Made by a program: the position numbers and the translations under genes. From Lachnospiraceae bacterium (GTDB lineage Bacteria; Bacillota; Clostridia; Lachnospirales; Lachnospiraceae): a DNA stretch of 27,851 nt. Under the pieces are notes generated by a model. That model did not search any database. It was not told where the DNA came from and saw only the letters and a program-made list of their open reading frames with translations. Positions 1 to 7,204 of this stretch are shown piece by piece. Each line of letters starts with the position of its first letter. Position 1 is the stretch's first letter. Where the stretch lies: positions 1 through 27,851 of the forward strand of contig CAAFZP010000087.1 of NCBI GenBank assembly GCA_900767585.1, in the 5' to 3' direction.

Positions 1-188
1 GCTCGCCATCCGTGGCTCAGTGGCGGCTTGTTTGTACATCGTGGTCAAACATTGCTGAAAAGAACAGAAAATCAAGAAATTCTAAGTTCCAAACATATGA
101 ATATAGAAATGTGAATATCGAATATTATAATATGCGTACGGAACAGATTTACTACTACAAAGATATACATTTCTAAGGAGGACAAGAC
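1..188 (+). other. Upstream region of trpB, no gene recognised
   Basis: I see no recognisable gene in this stretch. One frame is open to a stop at 174-176, but its translation resembles no family I know. A TATAAT at 126-131 lies inside the 12-bp palindrome ATATTATAATAT (122-133) and could be a -10 element, but no convincing -35 precedes it. The ribosome binding site AAGGAGG lies at about 175-181, 7 bases before the trpB start. The other trp genes would be expected further upstream, outside the window. Confidence 0.4.
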
Positions 189-1373
189 ATGTCGAAAGGA
201 AGATTTGGAATTCATGGCGGTCAGTATGTACCGGAAACGATCATGAACGCCGTCAATGAATTGGAAGCAACCTATAATAAATACAAGGATGATCCGGAAT
301 TCAACCGGGAGCTGACCGAGCTGTACAATGAGTACGCGGGCAGACCGAGCAGACTTTATTATGCAGAGCGTATGAGTAAAGACTTGGGTGGAGCTAAGAT
401 CTACCTGAAGCGTGAGGACTTAAACCATACCGGTTCCCACAAGATTAACAATGTACTCGGACAGATGCTTCTGGCAAAGCGTATGGGTAAGACACGTGTA
501 ATCGCAGAGACCGGTGCCGGTCAGCATGGTGTTGCAACAGCGACCGTTGCAGCCATGATGGGCATGGAGTGCGAGATCTTCATGGGTAAGGAAGATACGA
601 TCCGTCAGGCATTGAATGTATACCGGATGCGTCTGCTTGGCGCGAAGGTGCACGCAGTGGAAAGCGGAACCGGTACATTGAAAGATGCGGTTTCCGAGAC
701 ATTCCGTGAGTGGACAAGCCGGATTGACGATACGCATTATGTGCTTGGTTCGGTTATGGGACCATACCCATTTCCAACGATCGTGCGTGATTTCCAGTCG
801 GTAATCAGCCGTGAGATCAAGCAGCAGATCATGGAGAAGGAAGGCAGACTTCCGGATGCTGTGCTTGCCTGTGTCGGTGGTGGTTCCAATGCAATCGGTG
901 CATTCTATCATTTTATTGAGGACAAGAGTGTGCGTCTGATCGGTTGTGAGGCAGCCGGACGCGGCATAGATACATTCGAGACAGCAGCGACCTTAAATAC
1001 CGGACGTTTGGGAATCTTCCATGGTATGAAATCTTATTTCTGTCAGGATGAATACGGACAGATCGCCCCGGTTTATTCGATCTCCGCAGGTCTTGACTAT
1101 CCGGGTATCGGACCGGAGCATGCATACCTGCATGATATCGGCAGAGCCGAATATGTGGCAATCACGGACGATGAGGCGGTTGATGCATTTGAATATCTTT
1201 CGAAAATCGAGGGAATTATCCCAGCCATTGAGAGTGCACATGCGGTTGCTTACGCAATGAAGCTGGCACCACAGATGGACAAGGATCAGATTATGGTTAT
1301 CAATATTTCCGGACGCGGCGATAAGGACGTAGCAGCGATCGCCCGTTACAGAGGGGAGGATCTTCATGAGTAA
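189..1373 (+). CDS. trpB: Tryptophan synthase beta chain
   Basis: This is the PLP-dependent beta subunit of tryptophan synthase, which condenses indole with L-serine to give L-tryptophan in the cytoplasmic alpha2-beta2 complex. At 394 residues it has the normal length of the TrpB1 class. The PLP-binding lysine is Lys85 in the motif LNHTGSHKINN, and the glycine-rich phosphate loop CVGGGSNAIG lies near residues 227-236. The start has a strong AAGGAGG at ideal spacing. The last 8 bases overlap trpA, so the two subunits are translationally coupled. The family assignment is very secure. Confidence 0.98.
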   Translation: MSKGRFGIHGGQYVPETIMNAVNELEATYNKYKDDPEFNRELTELYNEYAGRPSRLYYAERMSKDLGGAKIYLKREDLNHTGSHKINNVLGQMLLAKRMGKTRVIAETGAGQHGVATATVAAMMGMECEIFMGKEDTIRQALNVYRMRLLGAKVHAVESGTGTLKDAVSETFREWTSRIDDTHYVLGSVMGPYPFPTIVRDFQSVISREIKQQIMEKEGRLPDAVLACVGGGSNAIGAFYHFIEDKSVRLIGCEAAGRGIDTFETAATLNTGRLGIFHGMKSYFCQDEYGQIAPVYSISAGLDYPGIGPEHAYLHDIGRAEYVAITDDEAVDAFEYLSKIEGIIPAIESAHAVAYAMKLAPQMDKDQIMVINISGRGDKDVAAIARYRGEDLHE

Positions 1374-2142
1374 TATAGCAAAAGCATTTGAGCATGGAAA
1401 AGCGTTTATTCCGTTTATCACGTGTGGATACCCGGACTTAGAAACGACAGAGAAAATCGTGTATGCAATGGTTGATGCAGGGGCAGACCTGATCGAGTTT
1501 GGAATCCCATTTTCAGACCCGACGGCAGAAGGCCCGGTTATTCAGGAGGCAAATATCCGTGCGTTGACCGGCGTGGATAAGGTGACGACAGACAAGGTGT
1601 TTGATCTGGTGCGCAGGCTACGCCAGAAGGTCACGATTCCGATGGTATTTATGACTTACGCGAATGTTGTATTCTCTTATGGTTCAGAGAGATTTATCTC
1701 GATCTGTAAGGAAATCGGCATCGATGGACTGATCCTGCCGGATATTCCGTACGAAGAAAAGGCGGAGTTTGATCCGATCTGCAAGCAGTACGGATTAGAT
1801 CTCGTATCCCTGATTGCGCCGACTTCACACGAGCGGATCAGCATGATCGCGAAGGAAGCAAACGGATTCGTCTATTGTGTTTCTTCGCTCGGTGTAACCG
1901 GAACAAGAACCGAGATTACAACAAATGTTGGCGAGATGGTAGCGCTTGTGAAGAAAGCGAAGGACATTCCCTGCGCAATTGGATTCGGAATCTCAACGCC
2001 GGAGCAGGCAAAGAAGATGGCGGCATCCGCGGACGGCGTAATCGTTGGAAGTGCGATTGTGAAGATCATCGCGAAATACGGACGCGAAGCCGCACAGCCG
2101 GTGTTTGAGTATGTGAAGAGCATGAAGGATGCGATCTCGTAG
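1366..2142 (+). CDS. trpA: Tryptophan synthase alpha chain
   Basis: This alpha subunit cleaves indole-3-glycerol phosphate to indole and glyceraldehyde-3-phosphate and passes indole to TrpB. It is a TIM-barrel protein of 258 residues, close to the usual length. The catalytic glutamate of the family is Glu44 in IEFGIPFSDP. The second catalytic acid, an aspartate in the E. coli protein (LADGP), is Glu55 here (TAEGP). The phosphate-binding segments GVTGTR and GSAIVKII are present. The start codon lies inside the end of trpB, with a GGGGAGGA ribosome binding site at about 1353-1360. A terminator follows at 2262-2303, so trpA ends the operon. Confidence 0.98.
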   Translation: MSNIAKAFEHGKAFIPFITCGYPDLETTEKIVYAMVDAGADLIEFGIPFSDPTAEGPVIQEANIRALTGVDKVTTDKVFDLVRRLRQKVTIPMVFMTYANVVFSYGSERFISICKEIGIDGLILPDIPYEEKAEFDPICKQYGLDLVSLIAPTSHERISMIAKEANGFVYCVSSLGVTGTRTEITTNVGEMVALVKKAKDIPCAIGFGISTPEQAKKMAASADGVIVGSAIVKIIAKYGREAAQPVFEYVKSMKDAIS

Positions 2143-2528
2143 AGGGGAATTATTGATGTATTTCGGAGGAATTATTGATAGTTTCCGGGATGGCTGATAC
2201 ATTTGGAAGAAATTATTGATTTGGGCGTGAATCCGGAAATTGAATCGTAAAAACCCACAAGATGGGCGCAATCTACTGAAAAAAGAGGATTGCGCCCATT
2301 TTTGCATGTTGAAAATGAATTCATGAGCTAGATATGGGCGTTAGGAGGAGAAATCTGGATGCTACGCCCATGTGGTGGGTTTTCGGACGAAAATGTGGTT
2401 GAAAAAGCCCAGGTTGAAAATCTGATAACAAATGTTTTAGCAGATGGACAAAATTGAATTCTAAATGGCAAGAAATATTCCTTTAAGAAGCGTATCATTT
2501 AACCATACAGAAGAAAGGAAGTGAATGC
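2143..2528. other. Long intergenic region after trpA: short repeats and two hairpins
   Basis: No gene is visible in these 386 bases. Three copies of ATTATTGAT, each preceded by a purine-rich GGA-type stretch, end at 2157, 2179 and 2220. The trp terminator follows at 2262-2303. A second hairpin at 2334-2371 reuses the same stem core (ATGGGCG at 2334-2340 with CGCCCAT at 2365-2371, plus TAG/CTA with a one-base bulge) but has no T-run. No convincing promoter for the AraC gene was found; TTGAAT at 2454-2459 with TATTCC 16 bases later is a weak candidate. Confidence 0.5.
2262..2303 (+). terminator. Intrinsic terminator of the trpBA operon
   Basis: A perfect 12-bp stem, ATGGGCGCAATC (2262-2273) with GATTGCGCCCAT (2288-2299), has a 14-base purine-rich loop and is followed by five T residues. 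It lies about 120 bases after the trpA stop. Confidence 0.88.
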
Positions 2529-3428
2529 ATGGAATGGCTGACTGCAATCCGAAAATCAATTGATTATATAGAGGAACATTTGAATGATAACATCAGTGCG
2601 CAGGATGTGGCAGAGCAAGTGTATGTATCCCCTCTGCATTTTCAAAGAGGTTTTTTGATTATGACCGGATATTCTATATCAGAGTATATTCGTAATCGTA
2701 AGCTATACATGGCGGCGCTTGAGCTGAAAAAGGCTGATAGGAAAGTAATAGACGTGGCATTTGATTATGGATATGACACACCGGACAGCTTTACGAAAGC
2801 GTTTACCAGATTCCATGGGATTTCCCCTGTGCAGGTAAAACAGGGCGGCGCTATCAGAACCTTTCTTCCGTTGAGTGTAAAAATTACAGTTCAAGGAGGA
2901 GATAAAATGGACTACAAGATTACAAAAATGTTTGGCTTTAAGGTGATAGGCTTTGCGAAAGAGTTTTCCTTTGATACGGCATATGAGGAAATTCCGAAAT
3001 ATTGGGATGAAATCTGTGAAAAATATGCGGCTAATGTATATGCAGGTAATCCACCTGCAAATCCATATGAAAAGGCATTCGTGGAAAATTGTATAGGAGA
3101 ATATGGCATTTGTATTGATGACGGAAAAGCAGCCGATAAGGGAAAATTTACATATCTGGTTGCAGGTAAATATGCCGGTGGAGAAGTTCCGGAAGGAATG
3201 ATGCTATATGAGTTTGAACAGGGGGAATGGGCGGTGTTTGACTGCGTAGGAGCAATCCCAGAGGCACTTCAATCACTAAATACCAGAATATTTAAGGAAT
3301 GGTTACCGGGTAACGCTGATTATGAGATAAGCGGAAATGCGAATGTGGAGTGGTATGACTGTGTAAATGGAGAAAAAACAGATGCTGATTATCACAGTGC
3401 TATCTGGATTCCGGTAAAAAGGAAATAA
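2529..3428 (+). CDS. AraC-family regulator with GyrI-like effector-binding domain
   Basis: This 299-residue protein joins an N-terminal AraC-type double helix-turn-helix (about residues 5-105; motifs ISAQDVAEQVYVSPLHFQRGF and VIDVAFDYGYDTPDSFTKAF) to a C-terminal GyrI-like/AraC effector-binding domain (about 127-298). Proteins of this design bind small hydrophobic or cationic ligands and regulate neighbouring genes; the ligand here is unknown. The start is supported by a GAAAGGAAG ribosome binding site at about 2513-2521. Inside the linker a consensus AAGGAGG (2893-2899) lies 7 bases before an in-frame ATG (2907), so the effector domain may also be made alone. The gene stands alone, with no obvious operator. 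Confidence 0.9.
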   Translation: MEWLTAIRKSIDYIEEHLNDNISAQDVAEQVYVSPLHFQRGFLIMTGYSISEYIRNRKLYMAALELKKADRKVIDVAFDYGYDTPDSFTKAFTRFHGISPVQVKQGGAIRTFLPLSVKITVQGGDKMDYKITKMFGFKVIGFAKEFSFDTAYEEIPKYWDEICEKYAANVYAGNPPANPYEKAFVENCIGEYGICIDDGKAADKGKFTYLVAGKYAGGEVPEGMMLYEFEQGEWAVFDCVGAIPEALQSLNTRIFKEWLPGNADYEISGNANVEWYDCVNGEKTDADYHSAIWIPVKRK

Positions 3429-3460
3429 TTCAGAATCTAACACAAAAAGTGAGGAAAAAC

Positions 3461-3997
3461 ATGAACATCACGGTATATTTAGGGGCCTTTGAAGGAAAGG
3501 ATGCGAGCCTGAAGCAGGCAGTGCGGGAGCTTGGAACATGGATCGGTGCAAGCGGAAATGCGCTGGTATATGGTGGCTCGAAATCCGGACTGATGGGAGA
3601 AATTGCAGAGAGCGTCCTGCAGTCTGGCGGCACGGTGACAGGCGTGGAACCGAAATTTTTCATGGATGCGGAGCTGCAATATGACGGCTTGACGGAACTT
3701 ATAGTCACAAAGGATATGACGGAGCGGAAGACGAAGATGATTGAACTTGGAGATGCATTTATTGCATTTCCGGGCGGCACAGGAACGCTTGAAGAGATTG
3801 CGGAAGTGATGTCGAAGGTGTCGCTGAAGCAGTTGGACGATCCATGCATCCTGTATAATCTGAACGGATATTATGACAGCTTGAAAGCAATGCTTGCGCA
3901 TATGATCGAGATGGGCCTCTCGACACCGGAGCGGCAACAGGGTATCTATTTTGCGAATTCTCTGGAGAAAATCAAGCAGATAATATCCACTTGTTAA
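3461..3997 (+). CDS. LOG family protein (TIGR00730 Rossmann-fold)
   Basis: This 178-residue protein belongs to the LOG/TIGR00730 family, whose characterised members remove ribose 5-phosphate from cytokinin riboside monophosphates or related nucleotides. The hallmark GGxxGLMG (YGGSKSGLMG, residues 37-46) and PGGTGTLEE (104-112) are intact, with the catalytic Arg89 in TERK. I chose the ATG at 3461 over the GTG at 3449 because GTGAGG/GAGG at 3449-3454 is a good ribosome binding site for the ATG, while nothing suitable precedes the GTG. It lies 32 bases after the AraC gene and could be co-transcribed. The physiological substrate in bacteria like this is not known. The stop is followed by a 12-bp palindrome, ATATTCGAATAT (3997-4008). 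Confidence 0.9.
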   Translation: MNITVYLGAFEGKDASLKQAVRELGTWIGASGNALVYGGSKSGLMGEIAESVLQSGGTVTGVEPKFFMDAELQYDGLTELIVTKDMTERKTKMIELGDAFIAFPGGTGTLEEIAEVMSKVSLKQLDDPCILYNLNGYYDSLKAMLAHMIEMGLSTPERQQGIYFANSLEKIKQIISTC

Positions 3998-4057
3998 TAT
4001 TCGAATATATATAGGATTTTGTAAGGTTTCCTGTGGGATTTCGAGCATTCTTAGGTT

Positions 4058-4084
4058 TGCTATAATTTGTTAAATATGTTACAA
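4058..4084 (+). promoter_or_regulatory. Extended -10 promoter with Rex-type operator
   Basis: TGCTATAAT (4058-4066) is an extended -10 element without a good -35. Immediately after it lies TTGTTAAATATGTTACAA (4067-4084). Its left arm matches the clostridial Rex consensus TTGTTAA-N4-TTAACAA exactly and its right arm at 5 of 7 positions. A redox-sensing repressor bound here would cover the transcription start. The position before a fermentation-type alcohol dehydrogenase fits the known Rex regulon. The start-site position is inferred. Confidence 0.65.
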
Positions 4085-4180
4085 TTATTCTTGTGATTAA
4101 GCAATTTGTTATACAAATTTCACATAATATATGAATTTTGTATACGAGCAGGAATTGTGTGATTGAAAGGAGAATGAATT

Positions 4181-5326
4181 ATGGCAGTAAATCGTTTTGT
4201 ATTGAATGGAATTTCTTATCATGGACATGGCGCGATTAATGAGATTCCTGGTATTGTGAAGTCAAAGGGATTTAAGAAGGCGTTTGTAGCGTCTGATCCG
4301 GATCTGGTGAAGTTTGGCGTGACGGCGAAGGTAACCGATCTGCTGAAGGAAAATGGCATAGAATATGAGTTATATTCTGATATCAAGCCGAACCCGACGA
4401 TTGAGAATGTATTGCATGGTGTCGATGCGTATAAGGCTTCGGAAGCTGATTTTATGATCACCATTGGCGGTGGTTCGTCCATGGATACAGGAAAAGCAAT
4501 CGGTATTATTATCAATAATCCGGAATTCGCAGATGTTCGTTCTCTGGAGGGCGTTGCACCGACGAAGAAGCGGACGGTATTTACGATTGCGGTACCTACA
4601 ACCGGTGGTACGGGTGCAGAGTCAACGATCAATTACGTAATTACGGATGTAGAGAAGAAGCGTAAGTTTGTATGTGTGGATCCGAACGATATCCCGGATG
4701 TGGCAGTGGTTGACCCGGATATGATGGCATCGATGCCGAAGGGACTGACTGCATCAACCGGAATGGATGCACTCACACATGCGATTGAAGGTTATACAAC
4801 CGCAGGCGCATGGGAGCTGTCAGATTGTCTGGATTTAGAGGCAATCAAGCTGATTGCAGCGAACTTGAGAAAAGCCGTAGAGAACGATCCGGACGGACGT
4901 GAGGGCATGGCGCTTGCACAGTATGTAACAGCGATGGCATATTCGAATGTAGGACTTGGAATCGCACATTCCATGGCACATACACTTGGTGCGGTATATG
5001 ACACACCTCATGGTGTAGCCTGTGCGATGATGCTTCCGATCGTCATGGAGTTCAACAAAGAATATACAGGAGAAAAGTACAAATCCATTGCAGAAGCATT
5101 TGGAATTGATACGACAGGCATGGATCAGGCAACCTACAGACAGGCTGCAATCGATGCGGTTCAGCAGTTGTCTATTGATGTTGGAATCCCGACAAAGCTG
5201 GAGAAACTGAAGGAAGAAGATCTTCCGTTCCTGTGTGAATCTGCCGCAGCGGATGCGTGTGCACCGGGCAACCCTAGACCGGCAAGCCTAGAGCAGTTTG
5301 AGGAGATGTTCCGTAAGCTGATGTAA
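4181..5326 (+). CDS. fucO: Iron-containing alcohol dehydrogenase, FucO (lactaldehyde reductase) type
   Basis: This is a group III iron-dependent NAD(P)H alcohol dehydrogenase of 381 residues, the normal length. The NAD-binding motif GGGSSMDTGK spans residues 96-105. The metal ligands Asp196, His200, His263 and His277 fall at the same numbers as in E. coli FucO. Long stretches such as NNPEFADVRSLEG and RKFVCVDPNDIP also match FucO as I remember it, so reduction of lactaldehyde to 1,2-propanediol is plausible. A general aldehyde reductase role is the alternative; no fucose or rhamnose genes are visible nearby. The ribosome binding site AAAGGAGA is at 4166-4173. The upstream Rex-type site suggests induction at high NADH/NAD ratio. 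A terminator follows at 5361-5394. Confidence 0.88.
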   Translation: MAVNRFVLNGISYHGHGAINEIPGIVKSKGFKKAFVASDPDLVKFGVTAKVTDLLKENGIEYELYSDIKPNPTIENVLHGVDAYKASEADFMITIGGGSSMDTGKAIGIIINNPEFADVRSLEGVAPTKKRTVFTIAVPTTGGTGAESTINYVITDVEKKRKFVCVDPNDIPDVAVVDPDMMASMPKGLTASTGMDALTHAIEGYTTAGAWELSDCLDLEAIKLIAANLRKAVENDPDGREGMALAQYVTAMAYSNVGLGIAHSMAHTLGAVYDTPHGVACAMMLPIVMEFNKEYTGEKYKSIAEAFGIDTTGMDQATYRQAAIDAVQQLSIDVGIPTKLEKLKEEDLPFLCESAAADACAPGNPRPASLEQFEEMFRKLM

Positions 5327-5360
5327 GTAGAGCAGTAAAAATAAATAAGTAAACCATAAG

Positions 5361-5394
5361 AGGAGTCTTCATCATAGGATGCGGGCTCCTTTTT
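5361..5394 (+). terminator. Intrinsic terminator of the alcohol dehydrogenase gene
   Basis: AGGAGTC (5361-5367) pairs with GGCTCCT (5384-5390), with one G-T wobble, and runs into TTTTT (5390-5394). Confidence 0.75.
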
Positions 5395-5410
5395 GTGTAT
5401 CAATCAGGTG

Positions 5411-5473
5411 TTTACAAAAGGTATTCCCTTTTCTACAATGTTATGATACAATGAGTTAGATGAAACTAACTCA
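5411..5473 (+). promoter_or_regulatory. Promoter and TetR-type operator of the first GNAT gene
   Basis: TTTACA (5411-5416) and TACAAT (5434-5439) are separated by 17 bases. Just downstream lies a perfect inverted repeat, TGAGTTAG (5452-5459) and CTAACTCA (5466-5473), with a 6-base spacer. The same operator, with two changed bases in the right arm, lies in the promoter of the TetR gene at 7171-7192, so that repressor probably acts here. Confidence 0.8.
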
Positions 5474-5563
5474 TAAAACAAACCTATAATACAACAATAC
5501 TACAACTACCAGACGGGCATAAAAAAAGTAGTATATGAAGCAGAATAGAAGGGGAGAGAAACC

Positions 5564-6160
5564 ATGAAGGTAACAACATTAGATACACAGGTGGCAGAGC
5601 AGATCGGGCACGCGTTTGGATATTATGATTATGGAGAAGAAGTCGGCATGGGTGCATTTTACCGCAGCAAAGATGCGGTCGCAACGTATATTGCCGGGTA
5701 TGTGCGGATGACATTTGAAGGAGGTATGCTCTATACGATAAGTGAGCGGGGAGAGGGCTATATCGCCTACAAGGTGCCGGGACAGAAATTGAAGCTTAGA
5801 GCAGGCATGCAGCTTGTAAAAGCATTGTTTCATTCGATGAGCCTGAAGGAATTGATCCGGATGGGACAGGCGGTTTCCAAGGGCGGAACGTCGCTGCAGG
5901 ATCGGATGAAAAAAGAGAAGAAACCATATATATTCGTCGGCATGGTCTGTGTGCCGGAACAATATCAGGGACAGGGCTATATGCGGAAGGTGATGGAGCT
6001 TGCCTACGCAGAAGGCAACCGGCTGCAGGTTCCGGTGCTTCTGGAGACCGATGCGAAGTCAAAATGCGACAAATACATGCACCTTGGCATGCAGCTTGAC
6101 GGTGTACGTGATTTAGGAAAATATGGAAAATTATATGATCTGGTCAAATATCCGGATTGA
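5564..6160 (+). CDS. GNAT-family N-acetyltransferase, TetR-controlled
   Basis: This 198-residue protein has an acetyl-CoA binding motif A in its C-terminal half (QYQGQGYM, residues 133-140, after the beta strand VGMVCVP) and a typical C-terminal GNAT ending (ETDAKSKCDKYMHLGM). The N-terminal half is a substrate-specific region with no motif that I recognise. The acceptor is unknown; small molecules and antibiotics are possible for single, TetR-regulated GNAT genes. The start has GGGGAG at 5551-5556. The gene runs head-on into the XRE-SdpI gene with one base between the two stop codons, and a long hairpin lies 16 bases past its stop. Confidence 0.82.
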   Translation: MKVTTLDTQVAEQIGHAFGYYDYGEEVGMGAFYRSKDAVATYIAGYVRMTFEGGMLYTISERGEGYIAYKVPGQKLKLRAGMQLVKALFHSMSLKELIRMGQAVSKGGTSLQDRMKKEKKPYIFVGMVCVPEQYQGQGYMRKVMELAYAEGNRLQVPVLLETDAKSKCDKYMHLGMQLDGVRDLGKYGKLYDLVKYPD

Positions 6161-6161
6161 T

Positions 6162-7046
6162 TTATCCAAGATGACCGTGGTATTTCCTGAGATAGTATAC
6201 GCCGGAAATACCACCCGGAATCCCGATCCAGAGTATCATAGCACCAGATGTCACAAGCTCAAAATCTGGAACTGTCAACGTGCAGGCGACATACAGCAGG
6301 ACAATGGGAAGTGAGATATGCCCCAAAATGTTATGTGCAATTTTCCATGTCTCTTCGTCCCGTATGGTCCAAGGCAGTCGCAGCCCTGTGTACCGGTTGT
6401 ATGGAATTCTTGGACATAGAATACCGGATGCAAGCATGATACAGCTTATAAAAGACATTGCAAATATTTTCTCGCCATTTTCAGAAAACGTTATAACATC
6501 AAGTGCTGTCAGACAGGCAACAAGAATCCCGATTATCAAAAATCCAATATTGATAAGTGTGGTCACGCGAAGGGTGCCAATACGCAGATCATCTGTAGTT
6601 TCATTTGTCAATAGAGCAAGATTACGATACAAAATGATGGCTGCGCTGATCATGCACATACCGGTTAACAGGAGAGACACCAGTTCGTTTTTTACAATCA
6701 ATGCAACCAGCATGGCTAAGAATGTAAGAAATAAAATAGTACCTCTTTTTCTGCCAGCCTGAAGACGATTTCTTTCTTGCTGATTTTTCAGAGCCAGTTG
6801 TTCATTCAGGTCGGCTAATTGATCGGCTAGTGCCTGATGCTTGTTTGGTTCTGTTTCTATACCGAGTAGCTGGCTGACCGATACGTCAAGCACATTTGCG
6901 AGACGAATCAGCACATCGGCATCCGGAACAGATAAACCGTTTTCCCATTTGGACACAGTCTGGCGGACAACATGCAGCTTCACAGCCAGCTCTTCCTGAT
7001 TGAGCCCTTTTTCTTTTCGGAAATGTTTGATATTCTCGTTGATCAT
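6162..7046 (-). CDS. XRE helix-turn-helix regulator fused to an SdpI-like membrane domain
   Basis: This 294-residue protein has an N-terminal Cro/CI helix-turn-helix (about residues 4-60, NQEELAVKLHVVRQTVSKWE), a charged linker (about 65-100), then about six hydrophobic segments to the C-terminus. The segment NRYTGLRLPWTIRDEETWK is the signature of the SdpI/YhfL family, in which B. subtilis SdpI gives immunity to the SdpC toxin and sequesters its repressor SdpR. A membrane-tethered one-component regulator is the likely architecture; the signal and targets are unknown. I chose the ATG at 7046 over one at 7082: AAAGGA lies 9-10 bases before it, and the -10 element at 7084-7089 would leave the upstream ATG outside the transcript. 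Confidence 0.85.
   Translation of the reverse strand: MINENIKHFRKEKGLNQEELAVKLHVVRQTVSKWENGLSVPDADVLIRLANVLDVSVSQLLGIETEPNKHQALADQLADLNEQLALKNQQERNRLQAGRKRGTILFLTFLAMLVALIVKNELVSLLLTGMCMISAAIILYRNLALLTNETTDDLRIGTLRVTTLINIGFLIIGILVACLTALDVITFSENGEKIFAMSFISCIMLASGILCPRIPYNRYTGLRLPWTIRDEETWKIAHNILGHISLPIVLLYVACTLTVPDFELVTSGAMILWIGIPGGISGVYYLRKYHGHLG
6177..6214. other. Long hairpin inside the XRE-SdpI 3' end, after the GNAT stop
   Basis: GTGGTATTTCC (6177-6187) and GGAAATACCAC (6204-6214) form a perfect 11-bp stem with a 16-base loop. It is within the coding sequence of the minus-strand gene and begins 17 bases after the GNAT stop codon. There is no T-run on either strand, so it may protect the 3' end of the GNAT transcript rather than terminate it. 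Confidence 0.6.
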
Positions 7047-7083
7047 AGTTTTACGTCCTTTCTTATGTGGTAAGCATAGCATT

Positions 7084-7112
7084 ATTATACGAAGCGTTTA
7101 TGGCGGATGCAA
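7084..7112 (-). promoter_or_regulatory. Promoter of the XRE-SdpI gene
   Basis: On the minus strand TTGCAT (7112-7107) and a consensus TATAAT (7089-7084) are separated by 17 bases. The start of transcription would fall near 7077, about 30 bases before the chosen start codon. Confidence 0.82.
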
Positions 7113-7162
7113 GCAATGAAAATTAACATTGGCAAAAAGACGGTGAAAACCAAAAAACAGAC

Positions 7163-7204
7163 TTGACAAATGAGTTAGAAGAGACTAACATAACAAGCGT
7201 TATG
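7163..7204 (+). promoter_or_regulatory. Autoregulated promoter and operator of the first TetR gene
   Basis: A consensus -35 TTGACA (7163-7168) and TAACAT (7186-7191) are separated by 17 bases. The TetR operator TGAGTTAG-N6-CTAACATA (7171-7192) fills the space between them, so binding should block RNA polymerase. A second perfect palindrome, CATAAC-AAGC-GTTATG (7189-7204), spans the expected transcription start and ends in the start codon. Transcription would begin about 4 bases before the ATG at 7202, with no room for a ribosome binding site. Confidence 0.75.

Noticed and set aside
1..188. Trp leader peptide or T-box before trpB
   Set aside because: Two TGG codons occur in an open frame, but there is no ribosome binding site, terminator/antiterminator pair or T-box sequence.
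6280..6762. Plus-strand open frame of 160 codons opposite the XRE-SdpI gene
   Set aside because: The minus-strand gene has recognisable domains, a promoter and a ribosome binding site; the plus frame has none.
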